Below, in pieces: positions 8,090 through 17,228 of a stretch of 64,000 bases of DNA. Source of the stretch: Corynebacterium stationis. GTDB taxonomy: Bacteria; Actinomycetota; Actinomycetes; Mycobacteriales; Mycobacteriaceae. The position numbers were made by a program, and so were the translations under genes. Numbering within the stretch: the stretch's first letter is position 1; each line of letters begins with the position of its first letter. The notes beneath the pieces were generated by a model. The model saw only the letters and a program-made list of their open reading frames with translations, was not told the origin of the DNA and searched no databases. The stretch lies in the NCBI RefSeq assembly GCF_001941345.1, contig NZ_CP009251.1:434001-498000 (forward strand). Direction: 5' to 3'.

Positions 8090-8109
8090 AGGGTAGTGCC
8101 AGCACTACC
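8090..8109. promoter_or_regulatory. Palindromic operator overlapping the kinase promoter
   Basis: A perfect inverted repeat, GGTAGTGC-CA-GCACTACC (8092-8109), lies between the divergent kinase and ABC transporter genes. Its left arm overlaps the predicted -10 (minus-strand TACCCT, 8090-8095) of the kinase operon. It is the obvious candidate site for the adjacent response regulator. Confidence 0.65.
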
Positions 8110-8167
8110 TGAAAGTGCAACGCTGGCACCATGGTTTCTATCTGCCCGAGCGAGTGAAATAGAGACC

Positions 8168-8866
8168 ATGGAAAACAACACCGCAGCCGTTCTGCATTTA
8201 AACGATGTCACCAAAGACTTTGGTGGCGCGCCCGTACTGTCTGGAATCACACTCGATATAAACGCCGGCGAGACCGTCGCCATCATGGGACCTTCGGGCT
8301 CCGGTAAGTCCACGCTCTTGCACTGCATGTCCGGGGTGCTCACCCCCACCTCCGGACAGGTGCTGTTTAAAGACGCAGTGCTTTCCGATGCCTCCGACGC
8401 CGCCCGGTCCCGTACCCGCCTGGCTGATTTTGGTTTCGTCTTCCAAGACCACCAGCTACTGCCAGAGCTCAGCGCGCTCGATAATGTAGCGCTGCCAGAG
8501 ATGCTCAACGGAACCTCGCGCTCTAAAGCACGTGCGAAAGCACAAGAATTGCTCAACCAGTTGGGCCTTGGCTCCATGGTGGACCGTCGCCCAGGGCAAG
8601 TCTCTGGCGGCCAGGCCCAACGCATCGCGATTGCGCGTGCACTGGTGACCTCCCCAGCGGTTATCTTCGCCGATGAACCCACTGGTGCACTCGACCAGGC
8701 CACGGGCCATGAAGTCATGCAGTTGCTGACTGCCGTGGTGCAGCGCACCGGCGCGGCATTGGTCATGGTCACCCATGATTCCCGCGTGGCCGATTGGATG
8801 GAGCGCCGCATCGAAATCCGCGACGGCATCATCCACGACGATCGTTTGGTAGGAGGCCGACGATGA
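8168..8866 (+). CDS. ABC transporter ATPase (MacB/LolD type)
   Basis: The 232-residue nucleotide-binding subunit contains Walker A GPSGSGKST at 41-49, a Q-loop in FVFQDHQLLPEL, the signature VSGGQAQR, Walker B and catalytic Glu in VIFADEPTGALD, and the H-loop MVTHD. The sequence type is that of ATPases paired with FtsX-like permeases. It overlaps the permease gene by four bases (ATGA), so the two are translationally coupled. ATG 8168 was chosen over an in-frame upstream extension to 8048 because the extension crosses the kinase gene and operator. The complex may extrude or extract hydrophobic compounds such as antimicrobial peptides, as related modules do; this is inference from family and from the linked two-component system. 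Confidence 0.92.
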   Translation: MENNTAAVLHLNDVTKDFGGAPVLSGITLDINAGETVAIMGPSGSGKSTLLHCMSGVLTPTSGQVLFKDAVLSDASDAARSRTRLADFGFVFQDHQLLPELSALDNVALPEMLNGTSRSKARAKAQELLNQLGLGSMVDRRPGQVSGGQAQRIAIARALVTSPAVIFADEPTGALDQATGHEVMQLLTAVVQRTGAALVMVTHDSRVADWMERRIEIRDGIIHDDRLVGGRR

Positions 8867-10269
8867 AAACCAGCACTTTAGTCCTTGACTTACACAAAGC
8901 AGCGCTTCGAACCCGTACCGGCACAGGCCTGGTCACCCTAGTTGCGATTATCAGCCTGACCGTTAGCTCCACCATCGCCTATCTGGTCGCCGGCGGCACC
9001 TGGATGTTTTACCAGCGCTCGTTGCGCCCCCAGGATTTCCATGTCGTCCAAGAATCTTTGGCCAATGGCCCCGACGATCCAATCATGTCTACGTGGGTCA
9101 TCATGGCTCTTTTTGCCTGTGCCTTCCTGGTACCCACGATTGTCTCGCTGACTGCCCAAGCAGCCGTGCTGGGGGCATCGGGACGCGAAAAGCGCCTAGC
9201 TACGCTACGCCTGATTGGCCTATCATCTGGGGATATCACCCGCATGACAATGCTAGAGACCGCAGCCCAAGCGGCCATCGGTATCGTGCTCGGCGGATTT
9301 TTTAGCGTGCTGCTCGCACCAATTTTTAGCAACATGAAATTCCAAGATGTCTACATCCAAACATCAGAGCTCATCTTGCCCTGGTGGGGATATCTCACCG
9401 TTGCGGTCGTGGTCTTTGCGCTCGCTGTCACCGCGTCGGTAGTAGGTATGCAGCGCGTTCGCGTGGAACCTTTGGGTGTTTCGCGTAAAGAAATGCCACC
9501 GGCATTGAAGTACCGCAGCGTCATCCTCTTCGTGATATTCACGGTGTTTACGCTCATTATGGTTGACCGCACCTCCATGAGCTCTGGCATCGCAGCGATG
9601 GCGATTGTCGCAGCAGTGGTCTCTATCAACGTCATGTTAATTAACTGGGTGGCACCATTTTTGTTGCAAGTCTTCTACCGCATGGTCTCGATTATGCCGG
9701 GTACCTCGCACTTCGTGGCCAGCCAACGTATTGCTGCCGATGCCAAAACGACCTGGCGCCGCAGCGCCTCCATGGCTTTTTTCGGTGTCATCGCCGGCTA
9801 TTTGGTAATTTCTCCCGTGGGTGAGGATGGTTTGACCGCGATGATGAGTGAGGAACCTGGAATCTTCATGATGTTCCGTGATTTAGCTATGGGCGGCGTT
9901 CTCACCCTGGTCTTCGGCTTCATCCTGTCCGCCATGTCAGTATTTCTGGGCCTAGCCTCGCAAATCTTTGAACAAGCTCACCTGTCGCGCTCCTTGCACC
10001 TGATGGGAGTTCAACGCAACTTCTACTTCCGCACCCAAGTCTTTGAAACGCTCGGGCCCGTCGTCATTGTTTCTCTCATTGGCTTTACCTTTGGTGTCAT
10101 GCTGGGAAGCGTCATGCTCTCTAGCGGCATCGCAGATGTGAACTTCCCGATGCGCCTGTCGATGGCCGGTTCGATTCTAGGCATCGGTTGGCTCTTCCCG
10201 CTCGCTGCAATTGCCGCGGTGGAACCACTGCGAACTCGGACGTTAAATGTGGGGCGAAACAATGATTAA
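8863..10269 (+). CDS. FtsX-like ABC transporter permease
   Basis: The 468-residue protein has one N-terminal membrane helix, a short external segment and several later helices typical of FtsX/MacB permeases. The conserved segment ASGREKRLATLRLIGLSSGD follows the second hydrophobic block. An AGGAGG ribosome-binding site at 8851-8856 supports ATG 8863. A longer frame to 8794 only overlaps the ATPase gene. The permease overlaps both the ATPase gene before it and the S41 peptidase gene after it, so all three form one tightly coupled operon. FtsX-type transporters often act mechanically on envelope substrates rather than moving solutes through a channel. Confidence 0.9.
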   Translation: MKTSTLVLDLHKAALRTRTGTGLVTLVAIISLTVSSTIAYLVAGGTWMFYQRSLRPQDFHVVQESLANGPDDPIMSTWVIMALFACAFLVPTIVSLTAQAAVLGASGREKRLATLRLIGLSSGDITRMTMLETAAQAAIGIVLGGFFSVLLAPIFSNMKFQDVYIQTSELILPWWGYLTVAVVVFALAVTASVVGMQRVRVEPLGVSRKEMPPALKYRSVILFVIFTVFTLIMVDRTSMSSGIAAMAIVAAVVSINVMLINWVAPFLLQVFYRMVSIMPGTSHFVASQRIAADAKTTWRRSASMAFFGVIAGYLVISPVGEDGLTAMMSEEPGIFMMFRDLAMGGVLTLVFGFILSAMSVFLGLASQIFEQAHLSRSLHLMGVQRNFYFRTQVFETLGPVVIVSLIGFTFGVMLGSVMLSSGIADVNFPMRLSMAGSILGIGWLFPLAAIAAVEPLRTRTLNVGRNND

Positions 10270-11230
10270 AAAGATTCTGCTTTCTGTCTTCGTTGTCATT
10301 ATTGCTGCCGTGGTTGCCACTGTGTATTTCCTCGGCCCCACGATGGGCGCGATGCTAGTGGGTCGGCCTATTTTCTTAGGGCACGACAGTCCTAAGCGCT
10401 ACGGCGAAGCGATACTTACCCTGGCCGAAACCCAAGGTATCTATGCGGACTCCCAAGATTTTGCTCGCGCGAAAGTCGAAGCCCAGGCAGCGATAAAAAC
10501 CGCCGAAACTCGGGAGGAGCTATACGCTCCTTTGCGAAAGGCGGTGCAAGCTGCCGGCGGCAAGCACTCGAATCTCCTTACACCTCAGGACAACGCCGAG
10601 GCGGAGGAGGCGATTGCTGGGGATGAGCAGCCGAGCATCGATAAGCACGGCGATATCGTCACCGTAAAAGTGCCAGCCGTGAGCCGCAAAGCAGATGTGC
10701 AAAGCTACGCCGATACCATCGCGGCAGGCGTTGAAGATGCTGCTTGTGCCGTTGTTGACCTACGCGGCAATGGCGGTGGCGATATGGGGCCGATGCTCGC
10801 TGGGCTCTCGCCGCTTCTACCAGATGGCAATGCGCTTTACTTCCACTCGGCGATGGGCGATAGTCCCGTGACCGTCGATGGCACCTCAACCTCAGGTGGC
10901 GGAACAAGTTTGAGCGTCGATGCGCAGAAGAACACTGATATTCCGATCGCCGTGCTTGTCGATGCTCACACGGCCTCGTCTGCCGAAGCTACCATGCTGG
11001 CCTTTAAAGGCTTGGAAAATGCTGTGTCTTTTGGCCAGCCCACCGCAGGCTATGCCACGGCCAATGCCGTCTATGACTTCCCGGATTCTAGTTCGCTGAT
11101 GCTGACAATCGCGCAGGATATGGACCGGAATGGCGAAGTTTACGGCGATGAACCGGTTGAACCTGACCGTGTTGTTGATGATGCGGCTGCGGCCGCGCAG
11201 GCTTGGCTTTTGCAACAAGGTTGCCGGTAG
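10262..11230 (+). CDS. Membrane-anchored S41-family peptidase
   Basis: The 322-residue protein starts with a membrane anchor (about 4-24), leaving an extracytoplasmic S41 domain. Family marks are GKHSNLLTP (His102), VVDLRGNGGGDMGPM and the nucleophile region HTASSAEATMLAFKGL with probable Ser240. No lysine lies about 25 residues after this serine as in the Ser/Lys Ctp proteases. The histidine segment instead resembles the tricorn/IRBP branch of S41. No PDZ domain is visible. ATG 10262 overlaps the end of the permease gene by eight bases and was preferred over 10247 because it fits translational coupling. A role in degrading or processing an envelope substrate with the ABC transporter is inferred. 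Confidence 0.85.
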   Translation: MIKKILLSVFVVIIAAVVATVYFLGPTMGAMLVGRPIFLGHDSPKRYGEAILTLAETQGIYADSQDFARAKVEAQAAIKTAETREELYAPLRKAVQAAGGKHSNLLTPQDNAEAEEAIAGDEQPSIDKHGDIVTVKVPAVSRKADVQSYADTIAAGVEDAACAVVDLRGNGGGDMGPMLAGLSPLLPDGNALYFHSAMGDSPVTVDGTSTSGGGTSLSVDAQKNTDIPIAVLVDAHTASSAEATMLAFKGLENAVSFGQPTAGYATANAVYDFPDSSSLMLTIAQDMDRNGEVYGDEPVEPDRVVDDAAAAAQAWLLQQGCR

Positions 11231-11241
11231 CGTGTGAAGGC

Positions 11242-11724
11242 ATGAATGATCGACCACGGCAATATTTCCCCGGCGAAGACGGCCCAAACCCCGCGCAGCA
11301 GGACTATAACCAGCAACCCCAGAACGCGCAGCAGCCGGAGGGATACTATGACTTCCCTGAAGACGAGTCCGTTTATCCCGCAGGTGGAGGTTACGACACT
11401 GGTCACGACACCGGTTCCGACGGCAACGGCCTTACCGTGACCTTGGGCATTATCGCCGCGCTTGCGTTGCTGGCTGCTGGTGCCCTGCTGTTTCTGTGGC
11501 GCTCTTCAGCCGCAGAAGCAGATAAAGAGCCACCGCCGCCGGTAACAGAAACCGTGACGGAGACTGAGACGGAAATGCAGACCGAAACTCAGACCGAGAC
11601 GGAAACAGAAACCACCACGGTGACTGAGAATCCGATCCCAGATGTTTCCGATCTGCCCGAGGTACCAGAGGACCCCGATGAGGTTGAAGACTGGATCAAC
11701 GACCTTTTTGGACAGCGGCAATAA
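11242..11724 (+). CDS. Membrane protein with Thr/Glu-repeat external stalk
   Basis: The 160-residue protein has a Gln/Pro/Tyr-rich N-terminal segment (about 1-60), one membrane helix at about 65-85, and a region at about 98-130 made of repeated TET and TETE units. An acidic C-terminus rich in Pro and Asp ends in a short amphipathic stretch. The absence of a signal peptide and the position of the helix suggest an internal N-terminus and an external stalk. I recognise no family. It begins 11 bases after the S41 peptidase gene in the same direction and ends 31 bases before menD, so it may be the last gene of the ABC-S41 operon. The start ATG 11242 has GAAGG just upstream. Confidence 0.7.
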   Translation: MNDRPRQYFPGEDGPNPAQQDYNQQPQNAQQPEGYYDFPEDESVYPAGGGYDTGHDTGSDGNGLTVTLGIIAALALLAAGALLFLWRSSAAEADKEPPPPVTETVTETETEMQTETQTETETETTTVTENPIPDVSDLPEVPEDPDEVEDWINDLFGQRQ

Positions 11725-11743
11725 GCAATTTGGTTAAGCACAG

Positions 11744-11749
11744 TAGATT
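11744..11749 (+). promoter_or_regulatory. -10 hexamer of menD (leaderless)
   Basis: TAGATT, identical to the predicted menB -10, ends six bases before the menD ATG at 11756. Confidence 0.55.
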
Positions 11750-11755
11750 AGAGGC

Positions 11756-13414
11756 ATGAATTCAACGTCTTTGAATCTTGCACAGGCCATCGCCGCGCAA
11801 CTGTCTCGGCACATCACCGATGTTGTGATCTGCCCGGGCTCGCGGAATTCTCCATTGTCTTTGGCGCTTTTGGCGCGTGAAGACTTACGCGTGCATACCC
11901 GCATCGATGAGCGCACTGCGGCTTTCTTTGCCCTTGGTTTAGCGCGGGTATCTGGCCGCCATGTCGCAGTAGTGATGACTTCTGGCACGGCCGTGGCCAA
12001 TACTTTGCCGGCGATGGTTGAAGCGCACTACGCGCACGTGCCGCTGGCGATTGTTAGTGCTGACCGTCCAGCACGTTTAGTGGGCACGGGCGCTTCGCAG
12101 ACTATTGAGCAGCAGGGGATTTTCGGTGTGTACGCCGATACTGTGCAGGTCACTGAACCTGCGGATATCCCGCAGATCGCTGAAGCTTTTACCTCCCAGC
12201 GCCAAGTGCATATCAATGTGGCTTTTGACGCGCCATTGTTGGGCGAGACCGCGCTGGATACGCCGACGGATATCACTCAAAAGCGCGCGCCGGTTCCTGG
12301 CTGGGTCAACCACGGCGAAGTAAAAGTGGATCTCTCGCGCAACACTTTAGTAATCGCTGGTGATGAAGCGTGGGCTGTGGAGGGACTAGAAGATGTTCCC
12401 ACCATTGCAGAACCTACCGCGCCGGCGCCGTACCACCCAGTGCACCCGGCGGCTGCCCGTGTCTTTAGGCAAAACCAGGTCTCTGCCAATGATTACGTGG
12501 TCAATACCCGCGTTGAACAAGTTATCGTGGTCGGCCACCCCACGTTGCACCGCGATGTCATGGCGTTGATTTCAGATCCTGATGTGGACTTGATTTCGCT
12601 CTCACGCACGACTGATATCACCAATCCTCGCCGTGTGCAGTCGAGCGATGCACACGCCACTGACACCAAGACGCGTATTGGCACCACCGTGACGGTAACC
12701 GGCACACCGACCTCGGATTGGATGAAGATCTGCGAAGGCGCTGCGGTTGCAGGCTCAGATGCCGTGCGCGAAGCACTAGAAAATACCGACCACGGCTTTA
12801 CCGGCTTGCATGCGGCCGCCGCGGTTACAGATACCTTGGCCGTTGGTGATGCACTCTTCGTCGGCGCATCCAACCCAATTCGCGATGTATCCTTGGTGGG
12901 AATGCCTTTTGATGGCGTAGAGGTATATTCGCCGCGCGGTGCCGCAGGAATTGATGGCTCGATATCGCAAGCACTTGGTGTTGCCATTGCTACCCAAACC
13001 CGCGAGCGTGATCTTGCGCGTGCACCGCGCACCGTGGCGCTGCTAGGCGATATCACTTTCTTGCACGATCTGACCGGCATGATTTTAGGACCGGAAGAAA
13101 TCCGTCCGGAAAACCTCACCATCGTTATCGCGAATGACAACGGCGGCGGCATTTTTGAATCGCTTGAAACCGGGCGGTTGTCATTGCGTGGAGACTTTGA
13201 AAAAGCCTTCGGCACCCCACACAACGTGGATATTGAGCCGTTGATTGAAGGCTTTGGCGTGGACTATCGCCGTGCCGATTCCGCGCAAGAGCTCCTGGAT
13301 ACGCTGGCGGAACTAGCAGAATTTGCCGTGGGTATCACCGTGGTCGAAGCTCGCGTGGCACGCGATACGCGCCGGGGATTGCACGCTGAAATCTCCTCGA
13401 AGAACGCGTATTAA
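11756..13414 (+). CDS. menD: SEPHCHC synthase (MenD)
   Basis: This 552-residue thiamine-diphosphate enzyme condenses isochorismate with 2-oxoglutarate in the first committed step of menaquinone synthesis. Visible features are [10 protein letters not shown] near the N-terminus, the cofactor-activating glutamate in [15 protein letters not shown], the [17 protein letters not shown] segment, and a C-terminal ThDP-binding domain with [10 protein letters not shown] and NDNGGGIF. Length matches actinobacterial MenD. It is followed five bases later by a DUF3592 gene, the order known from mycobacteria and corynebacteria. Transcription is probably leaderless from its own promoter. Confidence 0.96.
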   Translation: MNSTSLNLAQAIAAQLSRHITDVVICPGSRNSPLSLALLAREDLRVHTRIDERTAAFFALGLARVSGRHVAVVMTSGTAVANTLPAMVEAHYAHVPLAIVSADRPARLVGTGASQTIEQQGIFGVYADTVQVTEPADIPQIAEAFTSQRQVHINVAFDAPLLGETALDTPTDITQKRAPVPGWVNHGEVKVDLSRNTLVIAGDEAWAVEGLEDVPTIAEPTAPAPYHPVHPAAARVFRQNQVSANDYVVNTRVEQVIVVGHPTLHRDVMALISDPDVDLISLSRTTDITNPRRVQSSDAHATDTKTRIGTTVTVTGTPTSDWMKICEGAAVAGSDAVREALENTDHGFTGLHAAAAVTDTLAVGDALFVGASNPIRDVSLVGMPFDGVEVYSPRGAAGIDGSISQALGVAIATQTRERDLARAPRTVALLGDITFLHDLTGMILGPEEIRPENLTIVIANDNGGGIFESLETGRLSLRGDFEKAFGTPHNVDIEPLIEGFGVDYRRADSAQELLDTLAELAEFAVGITVVEARVARDTRRGLHAEISSKNAY

Positions 13415-13419
13415 TCCTC

Positions 13420-13854
13420 ATGCGGTTTCGATTCCGGCGCAGGCTCAACCAGCTCATCGTGGCGCTTTATGCCGTCGCCATTTTGGCAGCAGTCGCGATG
13501 GTAGCTGGTCCGTTTCTCAATGACTTAAAGATTGCGGCGAACCCGCAGCGGGCATTGGGCACGGTTACTGGCGTGGACTGGATGCGCACCGCCGTGGAAT
13601 ACCAAGACAGTGATGGCATCTACCATCAGCCATCTTCCGGGCTGCTGTATCCCACGGGGCTTGCCGCAGGTCAGCAAGTGTGGGTGACTTTCTCCGGCGA
13701 TGATCCTGAGCTCGTCAAAGTTGAAGGTCGCGAATGGACATTGTCCATCATCCCGGCGATATCGGTTGCTGTGGTGAGCTCGATTGTGGCTGGCGGGGCA
13801 TGGTGGCTGGTCAACTATCGGCGCTCACGCGACGTCGTTGAGCAAGATGAATAG
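13420..13854 (+). CDS. DUF3592-type membrane protein
   Basis: The 144-residue protein has a basic N-terminus, a membrane helix at about 11-31, an external beta-rich domain of about 75 residues and a second helix at about 108-130. The layout and position correspond to the DUF3592 protein found between menD and mgtA in related genomes (Rv0556 in M. tuberculosis, from memory). Its function is not known. The start lies five bases after the menD stop, so it is probably cotranscribed and translationally coupled. Confidence 0.8.
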   Translation: MRFRFRRRLNQLIVALYAVAILAAVAMVAGPFLNDLKIAANPQRALGTVTGVDWMRTAVEYQDSDGIYHQPSSGLLYPTGLAAGQQVWVTFSGDDPELVKVEGREWTLSIIPAISVAVVSSIVAGGAWWLVNYRRSRDVVEQDE

Positions 13855-14017
13855 TGCGTATTGGACAGTAACCAACATCACTGCTAAAAGCGGCGTGGGT
13901 GACTACGATGGGTCGGGTGTGCGCCAAGCTGCGCAAATGCTGGATAGCTAAGAAATTATCCACAATTTCGTGCAGATTTTACGCAAATATAACCTTATTC
14001 GCCGAAGATGAGAGATT

Positions 14018-15205
14018 ATGCGTGTAGCGATTGTTGCGGAGTCCTTCTTGCCCAATGTCAATGGAGTAACTAACTCCGTGCTGCGAGTATTAGAGTACTT
14101 ACACGCGCAAGGACACGAAGCATTAGTTATTGCCCCCGGTGCGCGCGATGGGCAAGAAGAAATTGCTGATTACCTAGGATTTCCCATCCGGCGGGTGCCC
14201 ACGGTTAAGGTGCCGCTGATTGATTCTTTGCCGGTGGGTGTTCCTACCTCCGTCGTTGATAGTGAGTTGCGCGCTTTTCGCCCCGATATCATTCACCTGG
14301 CTAGCCCCTTTGTACTCGGCGCGGCAGGAGCATTCTCAGCTCGGCAGCTGCGTATCCCGGCCATCGCGGTGTATCAAACTGATGTTGCAGGCTTTGCGAC
14401 GAAATATCAGCTCTCCGCATTAGCCTTCGGGGTGTGGGAATGGCTGCGCACCATCCACAACGCCTGTCAGATGACCTTGGCGCCGAGCTCTTTGACGATT
14501 GCTGCGCTAGAAAAGCACAACATTAAAAATGTGCGCCACTGGGGCAGGGGAGTCGACGCGAAACGTTTCCATCCCTCGAACCGCTCTGACTCCTTGCGCG
14601 CTGTGTGGGACCCGACGGGCAAGAAACGCATCGTTGGCTTTGTTGGACGCCTGGCCGCAGAAAAAGGCGTGCACCGGCTGTCCGCGCTCAATGACCGCGA
14701 GGATATCCAGCTCGTCATCGTTGGTGATGGGCCAGAACGCCCGTTGCTGGAAGCGCAGTTGCCCACTGCTGTCTTTACTGGAGCGCTCGGCGGCAAAAAA
14801 CTTGCGCAAGCATATGCATCGCTGGATATTTTCGTCCACGCTGGAGAGTTTGAAACCTTCTGCCAGGCGATTCAGGAAGCGCAAGCCTCTGGCGTTCCCA
14901 CCATTGGCCCGAATGCCGGAGGGCCGGTAGATCTTATCGATGCAAGCTATAACGGCTACCTCTTAGAAGTAGACACCTTCATTGAGGATTTGCCCGCGGC
15001 TGTCGATGCCATCGATAGCCCCGAATTTGGGATTCGTGCTCGGGCCTCTATTGAGAATAAAACCTGGGAGGCGCTGTGTGCTCAGCTCGAGGGCTATTAC
15101 GAGGAAGTATTAGAGTCCACGCGCAAGGTCCCGTTGACGATTTTGGGGCAGCGCCCAGAGCTGCCGCGGTGGGCTGCGCGAGCTCTCGGTGCGCGCGTAG
15201 CTTAA
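14018..15205 (+). CDS. mgtA: GDP-mannose-dependent alpha-mannosyltransferase MgtA
   Basis: The 395-residue GT-B glycosyltransferase (family GT4) has the N-terminal motif [14 protein letters not shown], a [14 protein letters not shown] segment opening the donor domain, and an EX7E motif in [17 protein letters not shown]. In C. glutamicum and M. tuberculosis the orthologue between menD and menG transfers mannose to a glucuronosyl-diacylglycerol anchor that feeds a lipomannan-like glycolipid; the name follows that family and position. It acts at the inner face of the membrane. GAGAG just before ATG 14018 serves as ribosome-binding site, and an AT-rich TATAAC element lies upstream. menG follows after ten bases. 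Confidence 0.88.
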   Translation: MRVAIVAESFLPNVNGVTNSVLRVLEYLHAQGHEALVIAPGARDGQEEIADYLGFPIRRVPTVKVPLIDSLPVGVPTSVVDSELRAFRPDIIHLASPFVLGAAGAFSARQLRIPAIAVYQTDVAGFATKYQLSALAFGVWEWLRTIHNACQMTLAPSSLTIAALEKHNIKNVRHWGRGVDAKRFHPSNRSDSLRAVWDPTGKKRIVGFVGRLAAEKGVHRLSALNDREDIQLVIVGDGPERPLLEAQLPTAVFTGALGGKKLAQAYASLDIFVHAGEFETFCQAIQEAQASGVPTIGPNAGGPVDLIDASYNGYLLEVDTFIEDLPAAVDAIDSPEFGIRARASIENKTWEALCAQLEGYYEEVLESTRKVPLTILGQRPELPRWAARALGARVA

Positions 15206-15208
15206 ACT
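15203..15208 (+). promoter_or_regulatory. -10 hexamer of menG (leaderless)
   Basis: TAAACT spans the mgtA stop codon and ends seven bases before GTG 15216, so menG may have its own leaderless transcript besides readthrough from mgtA. Confidence 0.5.
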
Positions 15209-15215
15209 TAACCGC

Positions 15216-15908
15216 GTGGGTAAAAAGGCAGATTTAAACAAGAAGCCCTTTGACGTTGCATCCATGTTTGATGCCGTCGGGGAAAAATACGACATCACCA
15301 ATACGGTGTTGTCTTTCGGGCAAGACCGCCGGTGGCGCAAACTGACGCGCAAGCGATTGAACCTGCAGCCAGGGGAAAAGGTGCTCGACCTGGCTGCAGG
15401 CACTGCCGTGTCAACGGTGGAACTATCCAAGTCTGGGGCATGGTGCGTCGCGTGCGATTTCTCACGCGGAATGCTGGCTGCGGGCACTGATCGCGATGTG
15501 CCCAAAGTCGCCGGCGACGGTATGAAGCTGCCTTTTGCTGATAACACTTTTGATGCCGTGACCATCTCTTATGGACTGCGCAATATCCACGACTTCGAGC
15601 TGGGCCTGCGTGAGATGGCGCGCGTGACTAAACCCGGTGGACGCCTGACCGTGGCGGAATTTTCCAAGCCGGTTATTCCCGTCTTTGGCACTTTCTACAA
15701 AGAATATTTGATGCGGCTTTTGCCACCAATCGCGCGCTTCGTTTCCTCAAACCCGGATGCATATGTCTACCTGGCAGAATCCATCCGCGCGTGGCCAGAG
15801 CAGGAAGAACTAGCAGCGATCATCAACCGCAATGGGTGGACCGATGCCGGCTGGCAAAACCTCACCGGCGGAATCGTTGCCCTGCACTCCGCGGTAAAGC
15901 CTGGCTAA
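15216..15908 (+). CDS. menG: Demethylmenaquinone C-methyltransferase
   Basis: The 230-residue SAM-dependent enzyme performs the final ring methylation of menaquinone. It shows the UbiE/MenG signature: [21 protein letters not shown] near the N-terminus, the SAM motif [15 protein letters not shown], the segment [12 protein letters not shown], and [13 protein letters not shown]. Initiation is at GTG 15216. The gene converges on menJ and the two reading frames overlap by four bases at their 3' ends. menA and menE are not in this window. Confidence 0.94.
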   Translation: MGKKADLNKKPFDVASMFDAVGEKYDITNTVLSFGQDRRWRKLTRKRLNLQPGEKVLDLAAGTAVSTVELSKSGAWCVACDFSRGMLAAGTDRDVPKVAGDGMKLPFADNTFDAVTISYGLRNIHDFELGLREMARVTKPGGRLTVAEFSKPVIPVFGTFYKEYLMRLLPPIARFVSSNPDAYVYLAESIRAWPEQEELAAIINRNGWTDAGWQNLTGGIVALHSAVKPG

Positions 15909-17119
15909 AAAGTCGAATCCCACAGCGGGGAGCCTGCCCGCGCGGTAGAAACCGCTGTGCCTGCGGTGCGCCACAAGCGCGCGGTGAAATCCCGGTCTTC
16001 ATCGGTGATGAGATTGCCCATCAACCGTGCCGCTACGTGCATAGGCCCGCGTAGACCAATCGGGCCGGCAAGTGGCAAAAACTGCGGGTAGGTAAGAACT
16101 CGCGCCAAGGTGCGCGCGAGCATGAAGGCCTCACCATAGTGCTGGCGCAGAAGATCTGGCCAGACCAAGGTGAGGTCTTTATTTGTGCCCAAAATTTCCG
16201 TAGCAAGTGCCGCGGTTTCGAGCCCATAATCAATACCTTCGCCGTTGAGCGGGTTCACGCACGCGGCAGCATCGCCGATAATCATCCAGTTGGCGCCCGC
16301 CACATTGGACACCGCGCCACCCATGGGGAGGGCAGCGGATGTGATAAATTTCTCATCGCCAAGCTGCCACTCAGCTCGCTGCTGGCTCGCATACTGCGAC
16401 AACAGCTTTTTGGTATTGACCTTCGCCGGACGCTTATTCGTCGACAGCGCACCGCAGCCTAAGTTGACCGAGCCATCACCAATCGGGAAAATCCAGCCAT
16501 AACCAGGCTGCACCACCCCTTCTTCATCTCGTAGCTCCACATGTGAGTGCATCCAGGGCTCGTCCGAAAACGGTGACTCACAATAGGAGCGCGCAGCGAT
16601 GCCAAAGACTTCGCCCTTGTGCCAAATACGGCCCAGCTTTTGCCCAAAGGTCGAGCGCACACCATCAGCAACGATGACTTCTTTCGCGCGAATCTTTTTC
16701 TCACCCACCCTAAACTCCACCAGGCGATTGCCCTCAAGCCGTGGATCTGTCGCGGGTTCTCCGGTTAAAAGGTGGGCGCCGGCGGCAACGGAGGCATCGA
16801 CAAGCAATGCGTCTAAACGGTGCCGCTGTAAAGCAGTCCCCTCAACACAGGGGTAGGTCGAAGGCCACGGCGCGGTAGCGGATGTCCCAAAGCCATGCAG
16901 CTTCAAACCCTTGTTGCGATAGGAAGAATTAACCTCCACGCCTAACTGGTTAAGCTGATGAAGACCACGCGGAGTAAGGCCATCACCACACGTTTTATCG
17001 CGCGGAAATTCCGCAGAATCAATCAAAACCGTTTCAAAACCACGGCGCACGGAATGCAGCGCAGCCGCCGCTCCACTGGGGCCCGCGCCGATGACCGCAA
17101 CCTCATAATGCTCAACCAT
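15905..17119 (-). CDS. menJ: Menaquinone/geranylgeranyl reductase-family FAD oxidoreductase (MenJ-like)
   Basis: The 404-residue flavoprotein has an N-terminal Rossmann FAD site ([19 protein letters not shown]), the segment [18 protein letters not shown] shared by geranylgeranyl reductases, and the second FAD motif [22 protein letters not shown]. The orthologue Rv0561c (MenJ) hydrogenates one isoprene unit of the menaquinone side chain, giving MK-n(II-H2), the quinone type known in corynebacteria. It is convergent with menG and divergent from the polyprenyl synthase, so side-chain synthesis and saturation genes are adjacent. No clear ribosome-binding site precedes ATG 17119. Confidence 0.9.
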   Translation of the reverse strand: MVEHYEVAVIGAGPSGAAAALHSVRRGFETVLIDSAEFPRDKTCGDGLTPRGLHQLNQLGVEVNSSYRNKGLKLHGFGTSATAPWPSTYPCVEGTALQRHRLDALLVDASVAAGAHLLTGEPATDPRLEGNRLVEFRVGEKKIRAKEVIVADGVRSTFGQKLGRIWHKGEVFGIAARSYCESPFSDEPWMHSHVELRDEEGVVQPGYGWIFPIGDGSVNLGCGALSTNKRPAKVNTKKLLSQYASQQRAEWQLGDEKFITSAALPMGGAVSNVAGANWMIIGDAAACVNPLNGEGIDYGLETAALATEILGTNKDLTLVWPDLLRQHYGEAFMLARTLARVLTYPQFLPLAGPIGLRGPMHVAARLMGNLITDEDRDFTARLWRTAGTAVSTARAGSPLWDSTF

Positions 17120-17228
17120 GCAAACTATTGTCGCACGCGGGTACCCTGAAGTGCGTTATGCGTCTAGTTTGGACTACGGTTATTGTTTGTCTAAATATAG
17201 TTTCATCGAGCACAAGGACCTGTAAACA

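Noticed and set aside
8083..8832. Upstream extension of the histidine kinase frame (open to 8832)
   Set aside because: It is antisense to the ABC ATPase gene, has Ser/Arg-rich shadow composition and no family similarity. The kinase domain begins naturally at 8082 with a promoter-like hexamer before it.
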